A stretch of DNA of 64,000 nucleotides, from NCBI RefSeq assembly GCF_009601685.2, contig NZ_CP045701.2, forward strand, positions 620,001-684,000, in the 5' to 3' direction. Source of the stretch: Pseudomonas brassicacearum. GTDB lineage: Bacteria > Pseudomonadota > Gammaproteobacteria > Pseudomonadales > Pseudomonadaceae. Each line of letters opens with the position of its first letter. Within the stretch, counting starts at the first letter, position 1. The position numbers were made by a program, and so were the translations under genes. Of the stretch, positions 1 to 9,631 are shown one piece after another. The notes beneath the pieces are model-generated. The model worked only from the letters and a program-made list of their open reading frames with translations, had not been told where the DNA came from and did not search any database.

Positions 1-312
1 GGCAGCCGGTGCGGCGGCAGGCTTTTCAGCCGCGGCCGGGGCGGCAGCAGGGGCGGGTGCTTCAGGCGCCGCAGCGGCGCCCTCGACTTCCAGTTCCAGC
101 AGTTCGTCGCCTTCTTTCAGACGGTCGCCGAGCTTCACTTTCAGGCTCTTGATGACACCGGCCTTCGGCGCAGGCACTTCCATGCTGGCCTTGTCCGATT
201 CAAGCGTCAGGATGCTCTGGTCGGCTTCGATGCGGTCGCCGACCTTCACAAACAGTTCAATTACTTCACCTTCACCGCTGCCGATGTCAGGTACGCGAAT
301 GAGTTCGCTCAC
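1..312 (-). CDS. aceF: Dihydrolipoamide acetyltransferase (PDH E2), N-terminal part
   Basis: E2 core of the pyruvate dehydrogenase complex, which transfers acetyl groups from lipoamide to CoA. Only about the first 104 residues are present; the gene runs off the left edge. The visible part is one lipoyl domain with the lipoylation motif ESDKASME (Lys near residue 41), followed by the start of an Ala/Pro/Glu-rich flexible linker, as expected for an E2 with tandem lipoyl domains. Translation starts at a GTG ([16 protein letters not shown]) behind a good GAGGAG ribosome site. It lies 11 bases downstream of aceE on the same strand, so the two are almost certainly co-transcribed. Confidence 0.96.
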   Translation of the reverse strand, partial: MSELIRVPDIGSGEGEVIELFVKVGDRIEADQSILTLESDKASMEVPAPKAGVIKSLKVKLGDRLKEGDELLELEVEGAAAAPEAPAPAAAPAAAEKPAAAPAA

Positions 313-323
313 GAAAATTCTCC

Positions 324-2969
324 TCAGCAGTCCAGTGGGTTGCGTTTTTCCGGATCGATGCCGAACTTGGCGATGGCTTCGGCCACCACTTTAGGTTCGA
401 TATCGCCACGGTCAGCCAGGGCTTCCAGGGCTGCCAACACAACGAACTTACGGTCGACTTCGAAGAAGTGACGCAGCTTCTTGCGGCTGTCGCTACGGCC
501 GAAACCGTCGGTGCCCAGCACTTTGAATTCCTTGGAAGGAACCCACTGACGGATCTGTTCGGCGAACAGCTTCATGTAGTCGGTAGACGCGATGACCGGA
601 CCTTTGCGGCCGTTCAGGCATTCTTCGACGTAGCTCAGCTTTGGCTTCTGGCCAGGGTGCAGGCGGTTGCTGCGCTCTACGGCCAGGCCGTCGCGACGCA
701 GTTCGTTGAAGCTGGTGACGCTCCAGACGTCGGCGCCGACGTTGAACTCTTCACGCAGGATCTTCGCCGCCTCACGCACTTCGCGCAGGATGGTGCCCGA
801 GCCCATCAGCTGGACGTGGTGCGCCGCTTCGCGGGTATCTTCTTCGAGCAGGTACATGCCCTTGACGATGCCTTCCTCTACGCCGGCCGGCATGGCTGGC
901 TGCTGGTAGGACTCGTTCATCACGGTGATGTAGTAGAAGACGTCCTGTTGCTCTTCGGTCATCTTCTTCATGCCGTCCTGGATGATCACCGCCAGCTCGT
1001 AGCCGTAGGTCGGATCATAGGTGCGGCAGTTCGGGATGGTCCCGGCCAGCATGTGGCTGTGGCCGTCTTCGTGCTGCAGGCCTTCACCGTTGAGGGTGGT
1101 GCGGCCTGCGGTACCGCCGATCAGGAAGCCACGGGTACGGCTGTCGCCGGCCGCCCAGGCCAGGTCGCCGATGCGCTGGAAGCCGAACATCGAGTAGAAG
1201 ATGTAGAACGGCAGCATCGGCTGGTTGTGGCTGGAGTACGAAGTACCGGCGGCAATGAAGGAACTCATGGCGCCCGCTTCGTTGATGCCTTCTTCGAGGA
1301 TCTGGCCCTTCTTGTCTTCGCGGTAGAACATCACCTGGTCTTTATCGACTGGCTCGTAGAGCTGGCCGACGGACGAGTAGATACCCAACTGGCGGAACAT
1401 GCCTTCCATACCGAAGGTACGGGCTTCGTCCGGGATGATCGGGACGATGCGCTGGCCGATTTCCTTGTCCTTGACCAGTTGCGCGAGGATCCGCACGAAA
1501 GCCATGGTGGTGGAGATTTCACGGTCGCCCGAGCCGTCCAGGATTGCCTTGAGGGTCTCCAGTGGCGGGGTCGGGACGCTGAAGCTCTTGGCGCGACGCT
1601 GCGGTACGAAACCGCCCAGTGCGGCACGGCGCTCTGCCAGGTAACGAGCTTCGGCGCTGCCTTCTTCGGGCTTGAAGAACGGCAGGTTTTCCAGCTCGCT
1701 GTCCTTGACCGGAATGTCGAAGCGGTCGCGGAACAGCTTCAGGCTGTCGACATCGACCTTCTTGGTGTTGTGCGCGGTGTTCTTCGCTTCGCCGGCACCG
1801 GTGCCATAACCCTTGATGGTCTTGGCCAGGATGACGGTTGGCTGCTCTTTGTGGTTGACTGCCTGATGGTACGCCGCATAGACCTTGTACGGGTCGTGGC
1901 CGCCACGGTTGAGCTTCCAGATCTCGTCGTCGGACAAGTCGGCAACCATTGCCTTGAGTTCAGGCGTGTTGAAGAAGTGCTCACGGACGAACGCGCCGTC
2001 CTTGGCCTTGTAGTTCTGGTACTCGCCGTCGATGACTTCGTCCATACGACGTTGCAGGATGCCGTCGACGTCCTTGGCCAGCAGTGGGTCCCAGAAGCGA
2101 CCCCAGATGACTTTGTTGACGTTCCATTGGGCGCCACGGAACACGCCTTCGAGTTCCTGGATGATCTTGGCGTTGCCGCGAACCGGGCCGTCGAGGCGCT
2201 GCAGGTTGCAGTTGATGACGAAGATCAGGTTGTCCAGTTTCTCGCGGCCGGCCAGGGAGATCGCGCCCAGGGATTCCGGCTCGTCGCACTCGCCGTCACC
2301 CATGAAGCACCAGACTTTCTGCTTGCCTGGCTGGATGAAGCCACGGGCTTCCAGGTACTTCATGAAGCGCGCCTGGTAGATCGCCTGGATCGGACCCAGG
2401 CCCATGGAAACGGTCGGGAACTGCCAGAAGTCCGGCATCAGCCAAGGGTGCGGGTACGAAGACAGGCCGTTGCCGTCCACTTCCTGGCGGAAGTTGTTCA
2501 TCTGGTCTTCGGAGATGCGGCCTTCCATGAACGCACGGGCGTAGACGCCTGGCGATGCGTGACCCTGGAAGTAGATCAGGTCGCCGCCGTGTTCGTCGGT
2601 CGGGGCCTGGAAGAAATAGTTGAAGCCGATGTCATACAGCGTCGCGCTGGAGGCGAAGCTGGAGATGTGACCGCCCAGGTCAGAATCTTTCAGGTTGGTA
2701 CGCATGACCATGGCCAACGCGTTCCAGCGTACCAGCGAGCGAATGCGGCGTTCCATGAACAGGTCGCCAGGCATGCGTGCTTCGTGGGTAACGGGGATCG
2801 TGTTGCGGTACGGCGTGGTGATGGCGTAGGGCAGTTGCGAACCGCTGCGGGTTGCGAGTTCGCCCATACGGGTCATCAGATAATGAGCACGGTCTTCGCC
2901 TTCTTTGTCGAGAACCGATTCCAGGGCGTCCAGCCATTCCTGGGTTTCGACGGGATCGAGGTCTTGCAT
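324..2969 (-). CDS. aceE: Pyruvate dehydrogenase E1 component, homodimeric type
   Basis: Thiamine-diphosphate-dependent E1 that decarboxylates pyruvate and acetylates the lipoyl groups of AceF. At 881 residues it has the length of the single-chain (alpha2) E1 of gammaproteobacteria. The ThDP-binding motif [10 protein letters not shown] followed by NLIFVINCN is visible near residues 220-250, and a typical C-terminal transketolase-like domain contains [20 protein letters not shown]. It is the first gene of aceE-aceF and is divergent from glnE. Two palindromic operator-like sites lie 110-177 bases upstream of its start. There is no pdhR gene next to it in this window, unlike E. coli. Confidence 0.98.
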   Translation of the reverse strand: MQDLDPVETQEWLDALESVLDKEGEDRAHYLMTRMGELATRSGSQLPYAITTPYRNTIPVTHEARMPGDLFMERRIRSLVRWNALAMVMRTNLKDSDLGGHISSFASSATLYDIGFNYFFQAPTDEHGGDLIYFQGHASPGVYARAFMEGRISEDQMNNFRQEVDGNGLSSYPHPWLMPDFWQFPTVSMGLGPIQAIYQARFMKYLEARGFIQPGKQKVWCFMGDGECDEPESLGAISLAGREKLDNLIFVINCNLQRLDGPVRGNAKIIQELEGVFRGAQWNVNKVIWGRFWDPLLAKDVDGILQRRMDEVIDGEYQNYKAKDGAFVREHFFNTPELKAMVADLSDDEIWKLNRGGHDPYKVYAAYHQAVNHKEQPTVILAKTIKGYGTGAGEAKNTAHNTKKVDVDSLKLFRDRFDIPVKDSELENLPFFKPEEGSAEARYLAERRAALGGFVPQRRAKSFSVPTPPLETLKAILDGSGDREISTTMAFVRILAQLVKDKEIGQRIVPIIPDEARTFGMEGMFRQLGIYSSVGQLYEPVDKDQVMFYREDKKGQILEEGINEAGAMSSFIAAGTSYSSHNQPMLPFYIFYSMFGFQRIGDLAWAAGDSRTRGFLIGGTAGRTTLNGEGLQHEDGHSHMLAGTIPNCRTYDPTYGYELAVIIQDGMKKMTEEQQDVFYYITVMNESYQQPAMPAGVEEGIVKGMYLLEEDTREAAHHVQLMGSGTILREVREAAKILREEFNVGADVWSVTSFNELRRDGLAVERSNRLHPGQKPKLSYVEECLNGRKGPVIASTDYMKLFAEQIRQWVPSKEFKVLGTDGFGRSDSRKKLRHFFEVDRKFVVLAALEALADRGDIEPKVVAEAIAKFGIDPEKRNPLDC

Positions 2970-3078
2970 GGCTTGCTCCAGGGCGGAAAGGCTACCAGAA
3001 TCGGTTGCCTGAGTTTGCGACTGGCCTTGTGGGCAGACGATATAAATTCTTGGATTGCCGAAGGTTGTTTCGGCGGCG

Positions 3079-3093
3079 TGTAGTTTTACTACA
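3079..3093. promoter_or_regulatory. Operator-like palindrome 1 (TGTAGTTTTACTACA)
   Basis: The arms TGTAGT and ACTACA are perfect inverted repeats around a TTT spacer. The GT-N3-AC core is the layout known for operators of FadR-subfamily GntR regulators, to which PdhR belongs. The reverse complement recurs with one mismatch at 3131-3145. The regulator is inferred, not identified. Confidence 0.55.
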
Positions 3094-3130
3094 AATCGTC
3101 GGCCGTTTCAGCCTTTCGAATGTATAGACG

Positions 3131-3145
3131 AGTAGTAAAACTACA
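3131..3145. promoter_or_regulatory. Operator-like palindrome 2 (AGTAGTAAAACTACA)
   Basis: Matches the reverse complement of the site at 3079-3093 in 14 of 15 positions; inner arms GTAGT/ACTAC flank AAA. The centre-to-centre distance is 52 bases, about five helical turns, so two dimers would bind the same face of the DNA. Confidence 0.55.
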
Positions 3146-3292
3146 CATGAGCGGCTTATGGCCCCTCGTTTCGTTGTGAGAATAATCGTTACTGTTGGTC
3201 TTTAGCCAACTCGAACAGGTAAAAACTTGATGCCGGCTGCCAATAAAATCAGATTTTCAGCTATTTATCATCTTTGTTCGACAGTCGATCAG

Positions 3293-3317
3293 GTAGTGTC
3301 TTTTGAAAAAACACTAC
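3293..3317. promoter_or_regulatory. 25-base quasi-palindrome before glnE
   Basis: GTAGTGT and ACACTAC arms bracket an inner TTTT/AAAA pair, so nearly all of the 25 bases are self-complementary. It ends 34 bases before the glnE start. It could be an operator or an RNA hairpin in the glnE leader. It resembles the GTAGT half-site of the two upstream palindromes but has different spacing. Confidence 0.35.
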
Positions 3318-3351
3318 ATCCAGCCTCCCCTGCGCCGATCAAGGATAGACC

Positions 3352-6303
3352 ATGAGCCTGCCCTCGCTTGCCCCAATACCGGAAATGGTACCGGCCATTC
3401 TCCAGTCATTGGTCAGTCGCGCCGAGCAGTCGTTCCGTGCGGTGGTCGCCTTGCTCGACGACGATCACGGGCTGTCGGCCTGGACCCCGCAGCGCTGGGA
3501 GGCGTTCAACCGTATTGCCGCCGCCAGCGACTTTGTCATCGAGCAGAGTGTCCGTGACCCGGTGATGCTACTGGAACTGGTGCGCAGCGGCGAACTGGAC
3601 CGCAGCCTGGCGCCCGGTGAAATGTGCGCGCAGATCGGTGCCGCCGTGCAGGCCGCCGAGACGGAAGAAGAGCTGGGCCGCGTCCTGCGCCGCCAGCGCA
3701 CCCGCCAGCAAGTGCGGATCATCTGGCGCGACCTGACCCGCCAGGCCGACCTGGTCCAGACCTGCCGCGACCTCTCGGACATGGCCGACACCTGCATCGA
3801 CCAGGCCTATCAATGGTTGTACCAGCGCCTCAGCCAGCAATTCGGCACACCCACCGGACGGCGCAGCGGCGAGCCGCAGCAGATGGTCATCCTGGGCATG
3901 GGCAAGCTCGGCGCCGTGGAGCTGAACCTGTCGTCGGACATCGACCTCATTTTCGCCTACCCCGAGGGTGGCGAAACCGTTGGCGTCAAGCGACCGCTGG
4001 ATAACCAGGAATTTTTCATCCGCGTCGGCCAACGCCTGATCAAGGCCCTGGACCCGATGACCGTCGACGGTTTTGTGTTCCGCGTCGACATGCGTCTGCG
4101 CCCCTACGGCTCGGCCGGAGCGCTGGTGCTGAGCTTCAATGCCCTGGAGCAGTATTACCAGGACCAGGGCCGCGACTGGGAGCGTTACGCTATGATCAAG
4201 GCGCGCGTGGTGGCGGGTGACCAGGTGGCGGGAGCGCAACTGCTCGACATGCTGCGCCCGTTCGTCTATCGCCGTTACCTGGATTTTTCCGCCATCGAAG
4301 CGCTGCGCACCATGAAGCAACTGATCCAGCAGGAGGTGCGGCGCAAGGGCATGGCCGACAACATCAAGCTGGGCTCGGGCGGCATTCGTGAGGTGGAGTT
4401 CATTGCCCAGGCGTTCCAACTGATCCATGGCGGTCGCGACCTGAGCTTGCAGCAGCGCCCGCTGCTCAAGGTGCTGGGCACGCTGGAAGGCCAGGGCTAT
4501 CTGCCGGCCAAGGTGATCGACGAGCTGCGTCAAGGTTATGAATTCCTGCGTTATACCGAGCATGCGATCCAGGCCATTGCCGACCGCCAGACCCAGATGT
4601 TGCCGGACAACCCGCAGGATCAGGCGCGCATTGCCTTCATGCTGGGGTTTGCCGACTGGTCGACCTTTCACGAGCAATTGATGTACTGGCGCGGGCGTGT
4701 GGCCTGGCATTTCGGCCAGGTCATCGCCGACCCGGATGAAGAAGCGGGCGTCGAAAGCGAAGTGGTGGTGGGCGGCGAATGGTTGCCGTTGTGGGAAGAC
4801 AGCCAGGATGAAGAGGCGGCGTGTCGTCAGTTGGAAGAGGGCGGCTTCGTCGATGCACCCAAAACCCTCAAGGCCTTGGCCGCCTTGCGCGGCAGCCCGC
4901 AACTGCGCGCGATGCAACGCCTGGGACGCGAGCGTCTGGATGCCTTCATTCCGCGCCTGCTGGCCCAGGCTGTGGAGCATGCCGATCCGGACTTGGTGCT
5001 GGAGCGGGTGCTGCCCTTGGTGGAGGCCGTGGCCCGCCGTTCGGCCTACCTGGTGCTGTTGACGGAAAACCCCGGCGCCCTGCGGCGTTTGCTGACGTTG
5101 TGCGCGGCGAGCCCGTGGATTGCTGAACAAATCACCCGCTTCCCATTACTGCTCGATGAATTGCTCAACGAGGGCCGGCTGTTCAAGCCGCCCTTGGCGC
5201 CGGAGTTGGCGGCGGAGTTGCGTGAGCGCCTGACGCGCATCCCCGAGGATGACCTTGAGCAACAAATGGAGGCGCTGCGGCATTTCAAGCTGGCGCACCG
5301 CCTGCGGGTGGCCGCCTCGGAAATCGCCGGCAGCCTGCCGCTGATGAAAGTCAGCGATTACCTGACCTGGCTGGCCGAGGCGATTCTCGAACAAGTGCTG
5401 GCCCTGGCCTGGCGCCAGACGGTGGCCAAGCACGGTGTGCCATTGCGCACCGATGGCAGCCTGTGCGATCCGGGCTTCATTATTGTCGGTTATGGAAAAG
5501 TCGGCGGCCTGGAATTGGGGCATGGTTCGGACCTGGACCTGGTGTTCATCCACGATGGCGACCCTCAGGCGGAAACCGACGGCCCGAAACCCATCGACGG
5601 CGCGCAGTTCTTCACCCGGCTCGGCCAGCGGATCATTCACCTGTTGACCGCCCAGACCAACTCCGGGCAGTTGTATGAAGTGGACATGCGCCTGCGGCCG
5701 TCCGGGGCGTCGGGGTTGCTGGTCAGTTCCCTCGGGGCGTTTGCCCGTTATCAGGAGAATGAAGCCTGGACCTGGGAGCATCAGGCGTTGGTGCGGGCGC
5801 GGGTGCTGGTGGGCAGCCAGGACGTGGGCCAGGCGTTCGAGAAAGTCCGCGCCCAGGTGCTGGGACGCAAGCGTGACTTGCCGACGCTGCGCCAGGAGGT
5901 CAGCGAGATGCGCGCCAAGATGCGCGACAACCTTGGCAGCAAGGCCACCGCCGCCGGGACTGCGCCGAATGCCTTCGAGGCCACGGCGCCCTTCGACCTC
6001 AAGCAGGACGCCGGAGGTATCGTCGATATTGAATTTATGGTGCAATACGCGGCCCTGGCGTGGTCCGAGGAACACCCGTCGCTGGTGCGCTACACCGATA
6101 ACATCCGCATCCTGGACGGGTTGCAGGAGGTTGGGTTGATGCCGGCCGAAGATGCCACGCTGTTGCGCGAGGCCTACAAAGCCTACCGATCCGCCGCTCA
6201 CCGCCAGGCCTTGCAGAAGGATGCCGGGGTGATCCCGGGCGACCAGTTCGTGGATGAACGCAGGCAGGTACTGCGGATCTGGCGGGAGCTGGGGCTGAGC
6301 TGA
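3352..6303 (+). CDS. glnE: Bifunctional glutamine synthetase adenylyltransferase/deadenylase
   Basis: Adenylylates and deadenylylates glutamine synthetase in response to PII proteins, setting nitrogen assimilation. At 983 residues it has full length. The two duplicated nucleotidyltransferase domains are visible through their acidic motifs: SDIDLIFAYPEGG in the N-terminal (deadenylase) half and SDLDLVFIHDGD in the C-terminal (adenylylase) half. The matching RVDMRLRPYGSAG and EVDMRLRPSGASG stretches are also present. The ATG start follows AAGGA. The gene is divergent from aceE and 109 bases upstream of waaF, with a hairpin between. In P. aeruginosa ilvE lies here; it is absent in this window. 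Confidence 0.97.
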   Translation: MSLPSLAPIPEMVPAILQSLVSRAEQSFRAVVALLDDDHGLSAWTPQRWEAFNRIAAASDFVIEQSVRDPVMLLELVRSGELDRSLAPGEMCAQIGAAVQAAETEEELGRVLRRQRTRQQVRIIWRDLTRQADLVQTCRDLSDMADTCIDQAYQWLYQRLSQQFGTPTGRRSGEPQQMVILGMGKLGAVELNLSSDIDLIFAYPEGGETVGVKRPLDNQEFFIRVGQRLIKALDPMTVDGFVFRVDMRLRPYGSAGALVLSFNALEQYYQDQGRDWERYAMIKARVVAGDQVAGAQLLDMLRPFVYRRYLDFSAIEALRTMKQLIQQEVRRKGMADNIKLGSGGIREVEFIAQAFQLIHGGRDLSLQQRPLLKVLGTLEGQGYLPAKVIDELRQGYEFLRYTEHAIQAIADRQTQMLPDNPQDQARIAFMLGFADWSTFHEQLMYWRGRVAWHFGQVIADPDEEAGVESEVVVGGEWLPLWEDSQDEEAACRQLEEGGFVDAPKTLKALAALRGSPQLRAMQRLGRERLDAFIPRLLAQAVEHADPDLVLERVLPLVEAVARRSAYLVLLTENPGALRRLLTLCAASPWIAEQITRFPLLLDELLNEGRLFKPPLAPELAAELRERLTRIPEDDLEQQMEALRHFKLAHRLRVAASEIAGSLPLMKVSDYLTWLAEAILEQVLALAWRQTVAKHGVPLRTDGSLCDPGFIIVGYGKVGGLELGHGSDLDLVFIHDGDPQAETDGPKPIDGAQFFTRLGQRIIHLLTAQTNSGQLYEVDMRLRPSGASGLLVSSLGAFARYQENEAWTWEHQALVRARVLVGSQDVGQAFEKVRAQVLGRKRDLPTLRQEVSEMRAKMRDNLGSKATAAGTAPNAFEATAPFDLKQDAGGIVDIEFMVQYAALAWSEEHPSLVRYTDNIRILDGLQEVGLMPAEDATLLREAYKAYRSAAHRQALQKDAGVIPGDQFVDERRQVLRIWRELGLS

Positions 6304-6371
6304 AGATTTAAATGTGGTGTGTTGTAGATTAGGGCAACAGGCAACGACCTAAGCCACAGTGATTCTCGAGG

Positions 6372-6403
6372 CGGGGAGGCGTAGGCCTCCCCGTATCGTT
6401 TTT
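6372..6403 (+). terminator. Hairpin between glnE and waaF
   Basis: A perfect 9-base stem (CGGGGAGGC / GCCTCCCCG) with a GTAG loop is followed after five bases by TTTTT. The T run is displaced, so termination may be partial. It ends only ten bases before the waaF ATG and could insulate the LPS operon from glnE transcription or affect waaF initiation. Confidence 0.5.
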
Positions 6404-6412
6404 GGAAAACAC

Positions 6413-7447
6413 ATGAATATTCTGATCGTTGGGCCCAGCTGGGTCGGTGACATGGTGATGGCGCAGACACTGTTCCAGTGCCTTAAACAGCGTCATCCGC
6501 AGTGCGAAATCGACGTCCTGGCCCCCGAGTGGAGCCGGCCGATCCTTGAGCGCATGCCCGAGGTACGCAAGGCCTTGAGCTTCCCGCTCGGCCATGGCGT
6601 GCTGGAGCTGGCGACCCGTCGGCGCATCGGCAAATCCCTGGCCGGTCAGTACGACCAGGCGATCCTGTTGCCCAATTCGTTGAAATCGGCGTTGGTGCCG
6701 TTCTTCGCCGGCATCCCCAAGCGCACCGGCTGGCGTGGCGAGTTTCGCTACGGCCTGCTCAACGACGTGCGCACGCTGGACAAAGAACGTTATCCGCTGA
6801 TGATCGAGCGTTTCATGGCCCTGGCCTGCGAGCCTGGGGCCGAGCTGCCCAAGCCGTATCCACGACCCAGCCTTGCGATCGATCCGGTGACCCGTGAAGC
6901 GGCACTGGCCAAGTTCGGCCTGAGCCTGGATCGTCCGGTGCTGGCCCTGTGTCCGGGGGCCGAGTTCGGAGAGTCCAAGCGCTGGCCGGCGGAGCATTAC
7001 GCCCAGGTTGCCGAGGCGAAGATTCGCGAAGGCTGGCAGGTCTGGCTGTTCGGCTCGAAAAAAGATCACCCGGTGGGCGAAGACATCCGTTCGCGGCTGA
7101 TCCCGGGGCTTCGGGAAGAGTCGGTGAACCTCAGCGGCGACACGTCCCTGGCCGAAGCCATCGACCTGCTGTCCTGCGCCGATTCGGTGGTGTCCAACGA
7201 CTCCGGCCTGATGCATGTGGCCGCAGCCCTGAACCGGCCATTGGTGGCGGTCTACGGTTCCACCTCGCCAGGCTTCACGCCTCCGCTGGCCGACAAGGTC
7301 GAAGTCGTGCGCCTGGGCATCGAGTGCAGCCCGTGCTTCGACCGCACCTGCCGCTTCGGTCACTATAATTGCCTGCGCCAGCTCATGCCGTCGTCGGTGA
7401 ACGAGGCCCTGGAGCGTTTGCAGGGCATACCCGTGGAGGTTCGGTAA
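6413..7447 (+). CDS. waaF: ADP-heptose:LPS heptosyltransferase II
   Basis: GT9-family enzyme that adds the second L-glycero-D-manno-heptose to the inner core on the cytoplasmic face. The protein has 344 residues and begins MNILIVGPSWVGDMVMAQ, the family N-terminus. An earlier in-frame start (6359) would add 18 residues encoded across the upstream hairpin and is less likely. The C-terminal donor-site stretch VVSNDSGLMHVAAAL and the Cys-containing segment near the end (CSPCFDRTCRFGHYNCL) are typical. It is the first gene of the overlapping core cluster waaF-waaC-waaG-waaP; its substrate depends on HldE encoded at 27.3 kb. Confidence 0.97.
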   Translation: MNILIVGPSWVGDMVMAQTLFQCLKQRHPQCEIDVLAPEWSRPILERMPEVRKALSFPLGHGVLELATRRRIGKSLAGQYDQAILLPNSLKSALVPFFAGIPKRTGWRGEFRYGLLNDVRTLDKERYPLMIERFMALACEPGAELPKPYPRPSLAIDPVTREAALAKFGLSLDRPVLALCPGAEFGESKRWPAEHYAQVAEAKIREGWQVWLFGSKKDHPVGEDIRSRLIPGLREESVNLSGDTSLAEAIDLLSCADSVVSNDSGLMHVAAALNRPLVAVYGSTSPGFTPPLADKVEVVRLGIECSPCFDRTCRFGHYNCLRQLMPSSVNEALERLQGIPVEVR

Positions 7448-7448
7448 C

Positions 7449-8507
7449 TTGCGGGTATTGCTGATCAAGACCTCTTCGCTGGGGGATGTGGTTCACACCC
7501 TGCCGGCGCTGACCGATGCGGCGCGGGCGATTCCTGGCATCAAGTTCGATTGGGTGGTGGAAGAAGGCTTTGCCGAAATCCCCACCTGGCACCCGGCTGT
7601 GGGCAAGGTCATCCCGGTGGCGATTCGTCGCTGGCGCAAGAACCTCTGGCAAACCATCAAGAGTGGCGAATGGCGACGCTTCAAGCAGAGCGTGCGCGCC
7701 GAAAAGTACGACCTGGTCATCGACGCCCAGGGTCTGCTGAAAAGCGCCTGGCTGACCCGCTACATCAAGGCCCCGGTGGCCGGTCTGGATAAAGATTCGG
7801 CGCGTGAGCCCCTGGCGGCGCGCTTTTATTCCCGGTGCCTGGCGGTGGCTCGCGGTCAGCATGCGGTCGAGCGCGTACGGCAGCTGTTTGCCCTGGCGCT
7901 GGGTTATGACTTGCCGCAGACGCAGGGTAGCTATGGCCTCAACGTCGACCGATTGGTGGAGTTGCCACGCCCCTATCCCTATGTGGTGTTCCTGCACGGC
8001 ACGACCTGGGAGTCCAAGCATTGGCCCGAACTGTACTGGCGCCAGCTCACCGAGCGCATGGGGCAGTTCGGCGTGGTAGTAAAGCTGCCGTGGGGCAGCC
8101 CCGCCGAGAAGGCCCGGGCCGAACGCATCGCCAGCGGGTTGCGCAATGCCCTGGTGCTGCCGAAGCTGAACCTCGGCGGGATGGGCAAGGTGCTTGCCGG
8201 GGCCCAGGCTTGCGTGGCCGTGGACACCGGTCTCGGTCATCTGGCCGCGGCCCTGGACGTGCCGACCATTTCCCTGCTCGGCCCGACCAATCCGGTGCTG
8301 ACCGGTGCCTACGGCAAGGGCCAGATTCACCTCGCCAGTGATTTCCCTTGCGCACCGTGCATGCAGAAACACTGCACTTACCCGCCGACCGCCGAAGACG
8401 CCCGGCGGTTTGACCTGAAACGCGAGCAGCCCCTGTGCTTCACGCGTCTGAACCCCGAGCGTGTTGCCAGCCACCTGAGCACGTTATTGGCTGAGGAGCC
8501 GCGCTGA
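7449..8507 (+). CDS. waaC: LPS heptosyltransferase I
   Basis: Adds the first heptose to Kdo2-lipid A. The 352-residue GT9 protein opens with (M)RVLLIKTSSLGDVVHTLPAL, the classic WaaC N-terminus with the SLGD motif. The later VAVDTGLGHLAAAL is the ADP-heptose site. The start is a TTG one base after the waaF stop codon, chosen because GTGGAGGT lies upstream at good spacing and the family N-terminus begins exactly there. The end overlaps waaG by one base of an ATGA-type junction, indicating coupled translation. Confidence 0.96.
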   Translation: MRVLLIKTSSLGDVVHTLPALTDAARAIPGIKFDWVVEEGFAEIPTWHPAVGKVIPVAIRRWRKNLWQTIKSGEWRRFKQSVRAEKYDLVIDAQGLLKSAWLTRYIKAPVAGLDKDSAREPLAARFYSRCLAVARGQHAVERVRQLFALALGYDLPQTQGSYGLNVDRLVELPRPYPYVVFLHGTTWESKHWPELYWRQLTERMGQFGVVVKLPWGSPAEKARAERIASGLRNALVLPKLNLGGMGKVLAGAQACVAVDTGLGHLAAALDVPTISLLGPTNPVLTGAYGKGQIHLASDFPCAPCMQKHCTYPPTAEDARRFDLKREQPLCFTRLNPERVASHLSTLLAEEPR

Positions 8508-9631
8508 TGCAATTGGCTTTTGTCCTTTACAAGTACTTCCCCTTCGGTGGCCTGCAGCGTGACTTCATGCGCATCGCCCTGGAATGCCAGCGACGCGGTC
8601 ACCAGATCCGTGTCTACACGCTGATCTGGGAAGGTGACGTGCCGCCCGGTTTCGAAGTGCTGGTGGCGCCGGTCAAGGCGCTGTTCAATCATCGTCGCAA
8701 CGAGAAGCTCAGTGCGTGGATGGAGGCCGACCTGGCCAAGCGCCCAGTGGACCGTTTGATCGGCTTCAATAAAATGCCCGGCCTGGACGTGTATTACGCC
8801 GCCGACGGCTGCTTCGAAGACAAGGCGCAGAACCTGCGAAATTCGCTGTACCGGCGCTGGGGCCGCTACCGGCATTTCGCCGAGTACGAGCGGGCGGTGT
8901 TCGCCAAGGACGCCAAGACCGACGTGCTGATGATTTCCGAAGTCCAGCAGCCACTGTTCATCAAGCACTACGGCACGCCGCTTGAGCGCTTTCACCTGCT
9001 GCCGCCGGGCATCGCCCAGGACCGGCGGCGGCCCGCCAACGCCGACGAGATCCGTGCCGCGTTCCGGGCCGAATTCGAGCTGGCCGAGGATGATCTGCTG
9101 CTCGTGCAGATCGGTTCCGGATTCAAGACAAAGGGCGTGGATCGCAGCCTCAAGGCCCTGGCCGCGCTGCCCGCCGAATTGCGAAAGCGCACCCGGCTGT
9201 TTGTAATCGGCCAGGACGACCCCAAGGTATTCCAACTGCAGAGCGCCGCACTGGGGCTCGGTGAAAATGTGCGGTTCCTCAAGGGCCGCAGCGACATCCC
9301 GCGTTTCCTGCTGGGCGCCGACCTGTTGATCCATCCGGCGTACAACGAGAACACCGGCACCGTACTGCTCGAAGCGCTGGTGGCCGGGTTGCCGGTGCTG
9401 GTGAGTGCGGTGTGCGGGTACGCCCATTACATCGCCGAGGCCGACAGTGGCCTGGTGTTGGATGAGCCGTTCGAGCAAGCACAGCTCACCGAGTACCTGG
9501 GCCGCATGTTGAACGATGCCGATGCCCGGGCGGCCTGGAGCCGCAACGGTCTGGCCTTCGCCGAGACGGCTGACCTCTACAGCATGCCGCAGCACGCGGC
9601 CGATGTGATATTGGCGGAGCACGCACAATGA
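8507..9631 (+). CDS. waaG: LPS core glycosyltransferase WaaG
   Basis: GT4 (GT-B fold) enzyme that adds the first outer-core hexose (GalN or Glc type) to heptose. It has 374 residues, starting MQLAFVLYKYFPFGGLQRDFMRIA with the glycine-rich acceptor-side loop. The donor-binding EX7E-like segment NENTGTVLLEALVAGLPVLV lies near residues 280-300. It overlaps waaC and waaP by four bases at each end. WaaG-deficient pseudomonads have truncated, phage-resistant LPS (family knowledge). Confidence 0.96.
   Translation: MQLAFVLYKYFPFGGLQRDFMRIALECQRRGHQIRVYTLIWEGDVPPGFEVLVAPVKALFNHRRNEKLSAWMEADLAKRPVDRLIGFNKMPGLDVYYAADGCFEDKAQNLRNSLYRRWGRYRHFAEYERAVFAKDAKTDVLMISEVQQPLFIKHYGTPLERFHLLPPGIAQDRRRPANADEIRAAFRAEFELAEDDLLLVQIGSGFKTKGVDRSLKALAALPAELRKRTRLFVIGQDDPKVFQLQSAALGLGENVRFLKGRSDIPRFLLGADLLIHPAYNENTGTVLLEALVAGLPVLVSAVCGYAHYIAEADSGLVLDEPFEQAQLTEYLGRMLNDADARAAWSRNGLAFAETADLYSMPQHAADVILAEHAQ

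Larger units (their letters stand above)
2970..3351. promoter_or_regulatory. Divergent aceE/glnE regulatory region
   Basis: This 382-base gap holds the promoters for aceE (minus) and glnE (plus). It carries two copies of a 15-base palindrome centred at 3086 and 3138 and a separate 25-base quasi-palindrome at 3293-3317, each listed on its own. The part between 3150 and 3290 is AT-richer than its surroundings, as expected of promoter DNA. No convincing coding sequence was seen. Confidence 0.6.

Noticed and set aside
468..3083. 871-codon open frame on the plus strand opposite aceE
   Set aside because: It mirrors the third-position GC bias of aceE on the opposite strand, has no family motif, and aceE is unambiguous.
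3568..5130. 520-codon open frame opposite glnE
   Set aside because: Antisense shadow of a high-GC gene with low-complexity translation (Gln/His/Ala-rich).
6304..6412. Remnant of ilvE between glnE and waaF
   Set aside because: The gap of 109 bases contains no ilvE-like residues; its absence probably reflects lineage gene order, not decay.
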